NCBI GenBank assembly: GCA_017560085.1
Contig: JAFYPA010000046.1
Span: 19,097-83,096, forward strand
Origin: Clostridia bacterium
GTDB lineage: Bacteria > Bacillota > Clostridia > Oscillospirales > CAG-382
Direction of reading: 5' to 3'
Length of the DNA: 64,000 nucleotides
The position numbers and the translations under genes are program-made. Below are positions 27,401-35,664 of the stretch, one piece after another (positions within the stretch are counted from its first letter, which is position 1; the number at the start of each line of letters is the position of its first letter). The notes under the pieces were generated by a model. The model made no database searches. It saw only the letters and a program-made list of their open reading frames with translations, and was not told where the DNA came from.

Positions 27401-30079
27401 AACGGCAATGACATCGAGAATTGCTTCGTCACCGTCTGTTACCGTTGCGTAGGAATATTCCTTGCCGTCGGCGGATTCTGCCGTGTAGCTTCCGTTTTCA
27501 CCGTGGGCAAGCTTTACGCCCTCTCCCGCGGTAACAATGTATGCGCCGCAGCCCTCTTCCTGTCTGATGTTGCTTACAATCGCTGTCGTGCCGTATGCGC
27601 AGGCAACATAGATGTTACCCTTTACGGGATTTGTCATTCCGTTAAAGCCGAAGGAATTCTTCATCTTGCCGTTGATTGTAATTTTTATATCGCCGTCAAC
27701 GGTTGAAACACCGCCGAGCGAATCATTCGCAACGGTGATATTTCCGCTGAAGTCGGAGTCTACCGTAATGTCAATACCGGGAATTGTGTTGGATGCCTTA
27801 CCTATAGCAAAGACTCTGAGCATTCCCGCCTCAAGGTCGTTTACGGTAAATACGATTCCCTCGGGATTTGTCTTTGTGGAGTCCGCCTCACCGAGCGCTC
27901 TTATGTTGAGGTTTGTTGTTGTAATGCTGTCCCCTGCCGTTTTCTGCTGATAGGAGTAAACGCCCTTGCCTATTTCGAAGGGATGTCCGTGGAAGCAGAG
28001 GAATTCGTTGTTTGTTGTATTGAGGAAGACAACATTGTTTATTGTAATCTTACCCGTGATTACGGAAGAGCCGAAGGGGGTATATGCATATGTGATATAT
28101 GCACCGTCCGTGAAGCTCTTGCCGTTGTCGGATATCTTTGCTCTGTAGTCTATTCCCGAAACGGGGTCGAGAGAGGTAAGAGTGATGTCACCGCCGTTAT
28201 TCCAGTTCTTTGAAAGGGTGTTGCTTCCGCCCGTTACTATGATATAACCGCCCGAGGTCTTAAGGCGTGTAACTGCGGATTCTATTGTCTTTAGTGCTGT
28301 GTCGGGGCTGATACCTTCGTTACTGTCGTTACCGCTGTTGCCGTTAACGTAGATTCTTGTTTCTCCCGCGGGAATATCACCCCATACGGGAAGTGCAGTT
28401 CTGTTTTCTGCGGTAAATGTGGCATCTGCCGTGATTATTTCGCTTGTGCCTTCATATGCGTAGCCGAGAAGCTTCTTTCCGTACTTGTAGGGATTGTTCT
28501 CGGGGAACTTCATAGGTGCGCCCTCGTAGCCCGTATGCTGATAGAGGACATTGCCGTTATCGTCCTTGAAGGTTACGGTATATGTGGGGATTTCCTTCCA
28601 TACCGCATAGAGAGTGAGAACAGCTGAAAGCGTGATTTCCTCGCCGCCGTCGTAGTCTGCGACAGTACCGTTTTCTGTCGTTGTCCAGCCGTCAAAGCTG
28701 TGTGCGCTCTGGGTTGCGAGAATCGGGAGTATTACCTTGTGCTTATCCGTTTCCTCACTTGTAACTCTGAAGGAATCGGGGCAGGTCTCGTCATAGGGAG
28801 AAGTCACATAGTCTATACCATAGAGAGTCTTATTGGAGGCTCTTACCGTATATTCTCCGTAGCCCGAAGCGGTAAGCGTTGTGCCGTCGCCTATTATGGA
28901 CTTGTCAACAGTCTTGCCGTCCGCATCAAGAAGCTCTGCGTAGTTGAATTCGTCGGATTCTACGGTGTAGACGCCCTTCTTGTCTGCGTGGGTTACCCTT
29001 ACGCCCTCGGAAGCCTTGACCGTGTATACTCTGCCGTTAAGTCCGTCTGAATCTGTCTTGAGCTGATTTATTATTGTTACATCATCATTGAGAATAATCG
29101 AAGCATAGGCCTTATCACCGAATGCATAGGAGGCTCTGCTGTGGTAAAGCTTACTGCCTTCACTTCCCGCAAAGAAGGTGAATCTGAGTGCGCCGGTGAG
29201 AGTTACGACATCTGCGCTGTCGTGAGCGATATTTGTTACCGCCTTTGCGTAATATGTATAGTCAACATTGTCTATCTCATATGTTCCGCCACCTCTTGCG
29301 AGCCAGTTGTGTCCCTCGAAGGTGCTCTTGATAACCGCCTTGACCTCGTGAGGCTTTGCGGCGTTGTTGGAGCTTGTACCGCCCACAAACCAGGTGATTT
29401 CATTACCTGTTTCGGGAGAGAGGTGTCTTACATTTTCACCGATTACGAATTCGTGGCCGTCAAAGGTAAGGTGACCTATGCCGTACTGACCGTTTACATT
29501 GAGAATATCAATATTTTCAAATATGATTGCGCCCGTCTTGTAGGTTGCACCGCCCCAGTACACGCCCTGAGGCATATAGAGGTGACCGCCGTTATAGGTT
29601 ACCGTGCTGTCAAATTCACCACCGAAGTCGTGTCCCGTAAGGGGGTCGAGGGCTGTGAAGGTTACATCATATACGCTCTTGAGTGTAGGCTGATAAATGA
29701 TATCGCATCTGCCCGTAACGACAACCGTACCGCCCGTTTCGTTGAGCTTCTTTACAAGAGTTGCAAGGAGCTTGTAGGGCTTTGCGTAAGTACCGTCACC
29801 GTCGGATGCCGCCTCTCCGTTCCAGTAGTAGATTGCTCCCACCTCGGAGGCTGTCTTGAAGGTTGCGTTTAATGTTATATCCTCTTCACCGAGCTTTTCG
29901 GGATTTTCGTCCCAGCCCGTGAAGTAGTAGCCGTCCTTTATCGGGTATGTATCGGGATAGATGATTGTAGCGCCCTTTACGCCCACGAAGGAAGCAAATT
30001 CCGTATCGCCGTTCTTGAAGGTTACCTTGTAGGTTTCAGCCTCTGTCCATACGGCGTAGAGGGTTATATTCTCATTCAC
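24470..30079 (-). CDS. Giant dockerin/phosphoesterase protein, 5'-truncated (1869 aa)
   Basis: In order: part of a Listeria-Bacteroides repeat at the very start, alternating beta-helix regions and further such repeats to about residue 1030, a cohesin/CBM-like region (about 1070-1250), a type I dockerin (about 1310-1370; D-G-I-V-D-I-D-D and D-L-N-E-D-G-V-I-N), a linker domain, and a calcineurin-like metallophosphoesterase (about 1578-1869; S-D-S-H-I-G, L-G-D-N, C-G-N-H-D, N-G-H-E-H-D). No signal peptide is present. The first usable codon is GTG 30079 without a ribosome binding site, inside a repeat whose first half is missing; the frame continues only to a TAA at 30101-30103. The 5' end is probably deleted, so the protein may not be made or exported. 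Confidence 0.8.
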   Translation of the reverse strand: MNENITLYAVWTEAETYKVTFKNGDTEFASFVGVKGATIIYPDTYPIKDGYYFTGWDENPEKLGEEDITLNATFKTASEVGAIYYWNGEAASDGDGTYAKPYKLLATLVKKLNETGGTVVVTGRCDIIYQPTLKSVYDVTFTALDPLTGHDFGGEFDSTVTYNGGHLYMPQGVYWGGATYKTGAIIFENIDILNVNGQYGIGHLTFDGHEFVIGENVRHLSPETGNEITWFVGGTSSNNAAKPHEVKAVIKSTFEGHNWLARGGGTYEIDNVDYTYYAKAVTNIAHDSADVVTLTGALRFTFFAGSEGSKLYHSRASYAFGDKAYASIILNDDVTIINQLKTDSDGLNGRVYTVKASEGVRVTHADKKGVYTVESDEFNYAELLDADGKTVDKSIIGDGTTLTASGYGEYTVRASNKTLYGIDYVTSPYDETCPDSFRVTSEETDKHKVILPILATQSAHSFDGWTTTENGTVADYDGGEEITLSAVLTLYAVWKEIPTYTVTFKDDNGNVLYQHTGYEGAPMKFPENNPYKYGKKLLGYAYEGTSEIITADATFTAENRTALPVWGDIPAGETRIYVNGNSGNDSNEGISPDTALKTIESAVTRLKTSGGYIIVTGGSNTLSKNWNNGGDITLTSLDPVSGIDYRAKISDNGKSFTDGAYITYAYTPFGSSVITGKITINNVVFLNTTNNEFLCFHGHPFEIGKGVYSYQQKTAGDSITTTNLNIRALGEADSTKTNPEGIVFTVNDLEAGMLRVFAIGKASNTIPGIDITVDSDFSGNITVANDSLGGVSTVDGDIKITINGKMKNSFGFNGMTNPVKGNIYVACAYGTTAIVSNIRQEEGCGAYIVTAGEGVKLAHGENGSYTAESADGKEYSYATVTDGDEAILDVIAVTDGKAYFTPESYGEYTVEFTNTAMRSLTLVTGTDEDSTAWYENGTEVEIPTDIYRYGYIFGGWTDGTDTYTEGTITMPDKNITLTAIWTEAPKYTITFDANGNDITVPEAIEEYNGENIILEKLTLGSSTFIGWSENPDAVTGKLNHTAEKDTTLYAIATSGPAYIVDTYYRGDPENYTGTRNSFRRYVIDVYLENAVASSGSFKLNTDNKFLYYLGNVPQDGINSTVDAPVVSGNSGTPGLQYFTTPYIEYKWTSEAPVNATNGRIRVARIMMYFSSWGMGYNQIEMRTTDEIVSPFEGYTALADGESAYVSASFYKGVKSDEVKISGKVTLEGRESGTGAKYDYLKLYILDEAGDAVEFKVLESDGSERRTFSFTSDIIPGNYTVKVMKNGYLTRLVPLTVTDGGEIPEIVMYAGDTLDASGVGDGIVDIDDFTRVLKGFSKDFPLSEYINAIDLNEDGVINVSDLAIVKSGVRATVSGVTLEAVVDRENYKVDDWSISVSGSTVTVTGGSEKALANATSFIENEYAKDGKYRLPSRTNHTRDYDLASITVGGVSIGNYRIVTAENDEIASEYAQYIYDYIAEISGYGLEIVTDAEEKFDYEILVGSTNRRESPVTEAEKYKVYEENGKFYVFYGDEQSAEMACLDLCEKILGKSSEGFDGAASVEVKSGASFEGEWSVLARFGVMSDSHIGERYNWANYDWLHNTFDNFERIHEENPLDFIVSLGDNIDDGYANTYAADYAVYLEEMKNLDICDPVNPIEGRAEGKIPHYEICGNHDPIAGQLDANGDLKIRFIKNGLWYTENEKGEKVAHIAFFTNYGGYPLHDYAYSGTYASYFSYGKVDDAMVKFVEDSIIEANAEGAKHIILYNHWGMSQQVGSPMLPETGLGKIASVCEKYDIKLYFNGHEHDAPYSLRRYNEIYDYDVSMTSQKHAVVEITSLRAKVTIYYSSNNKIYREDIVPLSGRGEAKQKLAE

Positions 30080-30128
30080 GGTAAAGGATGCACCGCCCTG
30101 TTAACAGATAGTATAATATCCAAAACCG

Positions 30129-30157
30129 ATTATACAGCAAACAGCACAAAAAATCAA
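30129..30157 (-). promoter_or_regulatory. Promoter left upstream of the truncated giant gene
   Basis: On the minus strand TTGATT (30152-30157), a 17-nt spacer and TATAAT (30129-30134) point into the giant gene. Only about 40 nt separate the expected start of transcription from the interrupted repeat, with no signal-peptide coding sequence between. Confidence 0.75.
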
Positions 30158-30299
30158 GGGGTTTCAGTTGGTTTTTGAAACAAAAAGCAAAAAACACAAG
30201 TCTTTTTATCCGTTGTGAAATAAAGTTTGCAAAATGATGTTTCTTTTGGTATTCAGCCGTGGTATAATGGTGTACATTCAATCAAAAAAGGAGAATAAT

Positions 30300-30938
30300 A
30301 TGTTCCCTCTGAAAATAAAGGAAATTGTAAAAGACCTCCCCTTCACAAAGGACGACATCGGCAGAAGCAGAGACGAGGTCTACATATTTGATAAAAGATT
30401 CGTTCTGAAGATATCGACGGACAGCGAAAGGCTTTTTCGTGAGAAGGAAAGAGTAGACTTTCTTAATAATGCGGGCTTCCCGGGCAGTAAAAGTGTCTTA
30501 TACCTCGAGCAGGACGATAAATTCTACTATCTTCGCACCTGTCTTGACGGCGACAGTCTTATCGACAAGAGATTCATTGAAAATCCGAGCCTTCTTATTT
30601 CCGTGATTTCCGAGGTGTTTTCCGCACTTCGCAGCCTTGACGGCGTCGGATGTCCCTTTAAATCCACCGACAATGAGGGAGACGATTTTATTCACGGGGA
30701 TTTGTGTCTTCCCAATATTTATGTTGACAAGGACAACAGATTTATCGGCTTTATCGACCTTGATAATTCGGGGCTGGGCGACAGATGGTATGACATTGCA
30801 TGGATTCTCTGGAGTCTTGAGTATAATCTTTCAACAGACAAATACAACGAGGCTCTGCTTTCCGAAATCGGTGTTGTGTTCGACAGAGATAAATTCGAGG
30901 AGTATATCCCCGAGAAGCTCAGAGGTATGAGGCTGTAA
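30300..30938 (+). CDS. APH-family (aminoglycoside/choline kinase-like) phosphotransferase
   Basis: The protein has 212 aa. The catalytic loop F-I-H-G-D-L-C-L-P-N-I (about residues 128-138) and the metal-binding F-I-D-L-D-N-S-G-L-G-D with the following W-Y-D-I-A-W match APH(3')-type kinases, but the protein is about 50 residues shorter than APH(3'). It phosphorylates an unknown small molecule or antibiotic. ATG 30300 has AAAAGGAG upstream; an extended -10 (TGGTATAAT, ending at 30268) lies about 30 nt before it. The resistance role is possible but not shown. Confidence 0.87.
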   Translation: MFPLKIKEIVKDLPFTKDDIGRSRDEVYIFDKRFVLKISTDSERLFREKERVDFLNNAGFPGSKSVLYLEQDDKFYYLRTCLDGDSLIDKRFIENPSLLISVISEVFSALRSLDGVGCPFKSTDNEGDDFIHGDLCLPNIYVDKDNRFIGFIDLDNSGLGDRWYDIAWILWSLEYNLSTDKYNEALLSEIGVVFDRDKFEEYIPEKLRGMRL

Positions 30939-31090
30939 GCGGTCTTTGGCACATCTCACAAAAAGCACGGTCTCGGTCTGTTGGCTTTTTACAATATTTT
31001 TTGTTATTTTAACGGCATTTTAACACCCGCTTGTGGTATAATATATTCGGCAAAAATCGGATTTACAAAACACAAAGTGAGGTAAAGCAA

Positions 31091-32839
31091 ATGACAATTT
31101 TTGACGCACTGACACTCATCGGCGGACTCTGTCTCTTCCTTTTCGGTATGAGTGTTATGGGTGACTCCCTTGAACGCCGTGCAGGGGGAAGTCTTAAAAA
31201 CATTCTCGCAAAGCTTACAAAGAACAAGCTTACGGGATTTATTACGGGTCTTGCCGTTACCGCGGTTATTCAGAGCTCCTCCGCAACGACAGTTATGGTG
31301 GTCGGCTTTGTAAACTCGGGAATTCTGACGCTTCGTCAGTCCATAAGCGTTATTATGGGTGCGAATATCGGCACGACCGTTACCGCCTGGATTCTGTCGC
31401 TCGGCGGTATTTCAAGCGGAAACCTTTTTGTTCAGCTTTTAAAGCCCACATCCTTTACGCCTGTGCTTGCGCTTATCGGAACATATCTGTTTATGAGCGC
31501 AAGGACAAGCTCCCGCAAGGACACGGGCACCATTCTTCTCGGCTTTGCGACTCTTATGTTCGGTATGGACACTATGTCGGGGGCTGTTGCTGGGCTTAAA
31601 AATGTTCCCGCCTTTCAGGAAATGTTTATAATGTTTGAGAATCCGATTCTCGGTGTGCTTGTAGGTGCGGTTCTTACGGCAATCATTCAGTCCAGCTCCG
31701 CCTCGGTCGGTATTCTTCAGGCGCTTTCCACCACGGGACAGATTACCTACGGTGCGGCTGTTCCGATTATTATGGGTCAGAACATCGGTACATGTATCAC
31801 GGCGATTCTTTCCTCCTTCGGAACAAACAAGAATGCAAGGCGTGCGGCGGTTGTGCATCTTTCCTTTAATGTAGTCGGTACGGTTATATGGCTTACGGTG
31901 TTCAGTATTATTTCCGCAACGATAAAGCCCGCACTTCTCTCGCAGGGAGCTACACACTTCGGAATTGCGGTTGCGCACTCCATATTCAATGTTGCGTGTA
32001 CAATTGTGCTCCTTCCTATGTCGGGACTTCTCGAAAAGCTTGCAATAAAGCTTGTTCCCGATACGCAGGCAAGCACATCCGTCAAGACAACAGAGCTTGA
32101 TGAAAGACTTCTCGCAACTCCCCACATAGCTCTTGCACGATGCGAGGAGCTTGTCCGTGAGATGGCTGAGATTTCCGTAAGCTCCTTTGTTGACAGCCTT
32201 GATATACTTGAAAGCTACGACGAGGAAAAGGCTAAGAAAATATTCGAGGCAGAGGAAAAGGCAGACCATTACGAGGATATTCTCGGAACATATCTTGTAA
32301 AGCTTTCAAGATGTAAGCTCAGTGACAAGGACAGCAGTCTTGTTTCAAAGCTTTTAAAGCTTATCGGTGACTACGAGCGAATTTCAGACCACAGCGAAAA
32401 TGTTGTGGAGCTTGCCGAGGAGCTTCGTGACAAGCAGATTGTGTTCACCCCCAATGCAAAGCACGAGCTCGGAACACTTTGCAATGCGGTGCGCGAAATT
32501 CTTGAGCTTTCCCACGAGGCTTATCTTACAGACAACTTTGATAAGGCAATGCTTGTTGAGCCTCTTGAGGAGGTTGTTGACGACCTCAAGGCGGATATGC
32601 GTAACAACCACATTCTCCGTCTCAAGAACGGCGAGTGTACCATTGAAGCGGGCTTTGTCTGGGCTGACCTTCTCACAGACCTTGAGAGAACAGCCGACCA
32701 CTGCTCCAACATCGCTGTCTGCGTAATCGATGCGGCACAGTACAATATGAACATCCACGAATCCGCAAGAAGCATCAAGAGTGACAAGAGCTTCTTTGAT
32801 GAAAAGTTTGCGTTCTTCAAGGAAAAGTACAGTATATAA
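31091..32839 (+). CDS. Na/Pi-cotransporter family protein with C-terminal PhoU-like domain
   Basis: The protein has 582 aa. The N-terminal half (about 1-330) is a polytopic membrane domain with two inverted Na/Pi repeats, each marked by the Q-S-S-S-A motif (V-I-Q-S-S-S-A-T-T and I-I-Q-S-S-S-A-S-V) and G-A-N-I-G-T or G-Q-N-I-G-T. The C-terminal half (about 360-570) is a PhoU-like helical bundle (E-R-I-S-D-H-S-E-N and E-R-T-A-D-H-C-S-N). It imports or exports phosphate with Na+. ATG 31091 follows GTGAGGT; an extended -10 TGGTATAAT ends at 31042. Confidence 0.93.
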   Translation: MTIFDALTLIGGLCLFLFGMSVMGDSLERRAGGSLKNILAKLTKNKLTGFITGLAVTAVIQSSSATTVMVVGFVNSGILTLRQSISVIMGANIGTTVTAWILSLGGISSGNLFVQLLKPTSFTPVLALIGTYLFMSARTSSRKDTGTILLGFATLMFGMDTMSGAVAGLKNVPAFQEMFIMFENPILGVLVGAVLTAIIQSSSASVGILQALSTTGQITYGAAVPIIMGQNIGTCITAILSSFGTNKNARRAAVVHLSFNVVGTVIWLTVFSIISATIKPALLSQGATHFGIAVAHSIFNVACTIVLLPMSGLLEKLAIKLVPDTQASTSVKTTELDERLLATPHIALARCEELVREMAEISVSSFVDSLDILESYDEEKAKKIFEAEEKADHYEDILGTYLVKLSRCKLSDKDSSLVSKLLKLIGDYERISDHSENVVELAEELRDKQIVFTPNAKHELGTLCNAVREILELSHEAYLTDNFDKAMLVEPLEEVVDDLKADMRNNHILRLKNGECTIEAGFVWADLLTDLERTADHCSNIAVCVIDAAQYNMNIHESARSIKSDKSFFDEKFAFFKEKYSI

Positions 32840-32964
32840 AAATCGGCTCCCGCGGGAATAAGTCCCGGGGAGTCTTGCTTTATTTGTAAACATTTGCTCT
32901 GCCCTCTTTATTTTTCCTTTCCTGCGTGATATAATGATAAAAAAACAGGCTTGGAGAACACAGA

Positions 32965-34056
32965 ATGGCAATCAAAGAGGAATCCTTCCGTATAGGCTGC
33001 GGAAGATATCTGCAAGGGAAAAATTATACCGAAAGAGTAGCGGACGAGGTTATAAGGCTCGGTACGTCTCCCCTTTTTATAGGCGGAATGACCGCTCTTT
33101 CGCTTACAAAGGGCACAATCGAAAAATCCCTTGAGGGCAAAATATCAAAATATGAATTCATAACTCACACGGGTACCTGCAACGACGATTACGCAAGGAA
33201 ATATGCGGACTACGCCAAGGAAAAGGGCTACGATGTGATTGTGGGAATCGGCGGCGGTGTCATTATGGACCTTGCAAAGCTTTGCGGTCATTTTGCGCCT
33301 CTTCCCGTTATCAACGTGCCGACATCCAGTGCGACCTGTGCGTCGTATACTCCACTCAGTGTAAGATACACAGACGAGGGCAAGAGCCTCGGCACGATGC
33401 ATTTCGACCACGAGATAAGCTGTGTTATTGCTGACACTGCAATCATTTCGGGACAGCCTGCAAGACTTCTTCTTTCGGGTATGTTTGATGCAATCGCAAA
33501 GCTTGTGGAGATAAAGCACAGATACAAAAAGGAGCTTGAGGTATTCCCTCTCGGGCTTGATTATGCCTATGCTATGTCCGAGCGCTCCTTTGATTTCCTT
33601 TACCGAAAGACGGAAAAGTGCATTTCCGACTGTGCAATGGGCGAAATCACCTTTGATGTTGAGAATTTCATATACACCACAATTGCCGCAACAGGTGTTA
33701 TAAGCGGTATTGCCAGAGGCTCAAACCAGACCGCCCTCGGTCACAAGCTTTACGACAATGCAAGGCTTCTTTTCCCACGGGAGACAAAGCCGTATCTTCA
33801 CGGTGAGATTGTCGGTGTTGGACTTCTTATGCAGAATCATTTTAACGGAGAAGCGGAAAACAACGACCTTCTCATTTCGCTTATGGACAAGTACGGTATG
33901 CCGAAGTCCCTTTCCGATATCGGCATTGCAAAAACCGAGGAAAATTACCATCTTCTGCTTGAAAAGATGTGCGGATGCTCGGCTATGCAGGATCTGGACG
34001 GAGATGAGGCTAAAATAAAGCTTCACAAGAGCTTTGATTATCTTTGGAATATATGA
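32965..34056 (+). CDS. GldA-like iron-containing/glycerol dehydrogenase family protein
   Basis: This 363-aa polyol dehydrogenase-like enzyme has an N-terminal nucleotide-binding half containing G-I-G-G-G-V-I-M-D (about residues 93-101) and P-T-S-S-A-T, and a C-terminal helical half. The metal-binding set expected for the family appears as G-M-F-D-A-I-A-K followed by A-L-G-H-K and L-H-G-E-I. The position between the phosphate transporter and a convergent aldo/keto reductase gives no substrate hint. Glycerol-1-phosphate or glycerol dehydrogenase-like activity is possible. Confidence 0.88.
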   Translation: MAIKEESFRIGCGRYLQGKNYTERVADEVIRLGTSPLFIGGMTALSLTKGTIEKSLEGKISKYEFITHTGTCNDDYARKYADYAKEKGYDVIVGIGGGVIMDLAKLCGHFAPLPVINVPTSSATCASYTPLSVRYTDEGKSLGTMHFDHEISCVIADTAIISGQPARLLLSGMFDAIAKLVEIKHRYKKELEVFPLGLDYAYAMSERSFDFLYRKTEKCISDCAMGEITFDVENFIYTTIAATGVISGIARGSNQTALGHKLYDNARLLFPRETKPYLHGEIVGVGLLMQNHFNGEAENNDLLISLMDKYGMPKSLSDIGIAKTEENYHLLLEKMCGCSAMQDLDGDEAKIKLHKSFDYLWNI

Positions 34057-34063
34057 CAAACAA

Positions 34064-34093
34064 AACCGAGGTCAATTTTACTCGACCTCGGTT
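34064..34093. terminator. Bidirectional terminator
   Basis: The perfect 10-bp stem AACCGAGGTC / GACCTCGGTT is followed by ATATTTTTT, between the convergent GldA-like and aldo/keto reductase genes. Confidence 0.85.
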
Positions 34094-34114
34094 ATATTTT
34101 TTCCTTGTTGAAAA

Positions 34115-35119
34115 TCAGAGAAAGGTTTTATAGTCCTCAAGATTTCTGCGCAGAAGATTCGGTGTATCAAGTCCGTAGGGACATTTTTTCATACATTGTC
34201 CGCAGTTTATACAGTCCTCGATTTTCATCATCATGGCACGGTTCTTTTCGGAAAGCTGTGCCTTTTCGGGGGCTCGTCTTATCATAAGCGTCATTCTTGC
34301 GGCGCTGTTGATTTCGATTCCGACAGGACAAGGCATACAGTATCCGCAGCCACGGCAGAATTCGCCTGCAAGCTCTTTACGCTCCGACTCAATAAACTCT
34401 TTTATTTCCTCTGTCATTGACGGGGGATTTTCGTTGTATGAGAGGAATTCGTCAAGCTCGGACTCCTTCTGCACGCCCCAGATGGGTGCTACGGGATAAT
34501 CCGCAAGGAACGCATACGCCACATCCGAGCGGGTTATAAGTCCGCCCGCGAGAGCCTTCATACAGATAAAGCCCACGTTATGCTCCTCGCACAGCCTTAC
34601 GAGTGCCTCCTCCTTTTTGCCCGCAAGGTAGGAGAAGGGAAACTGAAGCGTTTCATAAAGTCCCGATTTCACCGCCTCCTCGGCAACCTTCAGCTTATGG
34701 CTTGTGATTCCGATATGACGGATTTTCCCCTGCGCTTTTGCCTCCAGCATTGCCTCATAAAGACCGCTTCCGTCGTCGGGCTTCGGGCAGAAGGGCGGAT
34801 TGTGGAACTGGTATATGTCTATGTAGTCTGTTTTGAGAAGCGAAAGGCTTGTCTGCAAATCCTTCCAAAAGGCTTCTGACGTAAGTCCCATTGTTTTTGA
34901 GGCGATGATTATATTCTCACGGACATCCGAGAGAGCAAGACCTATTTTTTCCTCGCTGTCGGTGTAAAATCTTGCGGTGTCAAAGAAATTTATGCCGCCG
35001 TCGTATGCCTTGCGGAGAATTTTTATTGCGGTATCGTAGTCGTCACGTTGGATTGGAAGTGCTCCGAAGCCGTTTTTGGTGACGGTGAGGTTTGTTCTGC
35101 CGAGCTTTACCTTCTGCAT
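34115..35119 (-). CDS. Aldo/keto reductase with C-terminal 4Fe-4S domain
   Basis: The protein has 334 aa. An AKR TIM barrel (about 1-235) carries the conserved Asp of N-F-F-D-T-A-R-F-Y and a T-D-Y-I-D-I-Y-Q-F-H strand. The C terminus has two ferredoxin-like clusters, C-R-G-C-G-Y-C-M-P-C-P and C-I-N-C-G-Q-C-M-K-K-C-P (about 270-325). Such fused proteins are common in anaerobes and may couple NAD(P)H to ferredoxin-type electron transfer. It follows the nicotinamidase-like gene by 12 nt, so it is the tail of the NAD-salvage operon. Confidence 0.92.
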   Translation of the reverse strand: MQKVKLGRTNLTVTKNGFGALPIQRDDYDTAIKILRKAYDGGINFFDTARFYTDSEEKIGLALSDVRENIIIASKTMGLTSEAFWKDLQTSLSLLKTDYIDIYQFHNPPFCPKPDDGSGLYEAMLEAKAQGKIRHIGITSHKLKVAEEAVKSGLYETLQFPFSYLAGKKEEALVRLCEEHNVGFICMKALAGGLITRSDVAYAFLADYPVAPIWGVQKESELDEFLSYNENPPSMTEEIKEFIESERKELAGEFCRGCGYCMPCPVGIEINSAARMTLMIRRAPEKAQLSEKNRAMMMKIEDCINCGQCMKKCPYGLDTPNLLRRNLEDYKTFL

Positions 35120-35131
35120 CTTTTCTCCCCT

Positions 35132-35635
35132 TTATTCTGTAATATTTATCTGACACATTGCCATAGTCTTAAGTGCTGCATCGTGTGTTTCGGGAGTTAC
35201 ACCCGCACAGCAATCTGCAATAACGGTTATATTTGCTTCGGGAAACTGTGTCTTTATTATAAGTGCGTTTGTCACAACACAGATATCCGTGCAAAGTCCG
35301 ACTATTTCCACATTCCGGAGCTTTTCCTCATTCCAATGCATCCAGCCGAAGGTGGGCTTATCTATGATTTTACAGCCGTCCCTGTAGAGTCCGTCGGCGA
35401 TTTCCCAGCCCCTTGTACCCTTTATGCAATGGGGTACGGGAAGCTTTTTTCCCTCGGGAGTTTCAAGATAGTTTTCCGCGTGGGTGTCTCTTGTGTAGAT
35501 GATTTCGTTGCCTGCTTTTATGTACTCATCGATTTTTGCCTTGACCTTCGGCACAATTGCCACTGCCTCGGGTGTACCGAGTGCCATATCTATAAAGTCG
35601 TTCTGCATATCTATTACTATGAGAGTTTTTTTCAT
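35132..35635 (-). CDS. Nicotinamidase-like cysteine hydrolase (isochorismatase family)
   Basis: The protein has 167 aa. The catalytic Asp is in V-I-D-M-Q-N-D-F, the metal-binding region reads R-D-T-H with a later P-H-C-I-K-G-T-R-G-W-E, and the nucleophilic Cys lies in C-T-D-I-C-V-V-T. The P-H-C...G-T-x-G pattern is that of nicotinamidase (PncA), which deamidates nicotinamide to nicotinate. It sits with nadR and pnuC, which supports a pyridine-nucleotide role. Other amidase substrates of the superfamily remain possible. Confidence 0.87.
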   Translation of the reverse strand: MKKTLIVIDMQNDFIDMALGTPEAVAIVPKVKAKIDEYIKAGNEIIYTRDTHAENYLETPEGKKLPVPHCIKGTRGWEIADGLYRDGCKIIDKPTFGWMHWNEEKLRNVEIVGLCTDICVVTNALIIKTQFPEANITVIADCCAGVTPETHDAALKTMAMCQINITE

Positions 35636-35664
35636 ATGCTTCTCCTTCCCTTTTGCGGCTCCGC

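Noticed and set aside
30300..30938. Aminoglycoside-resistance gene
   Set aside because: Only the generic kinase motifs fit; the protein is short and no mobile element or resistance cluster is nearby.
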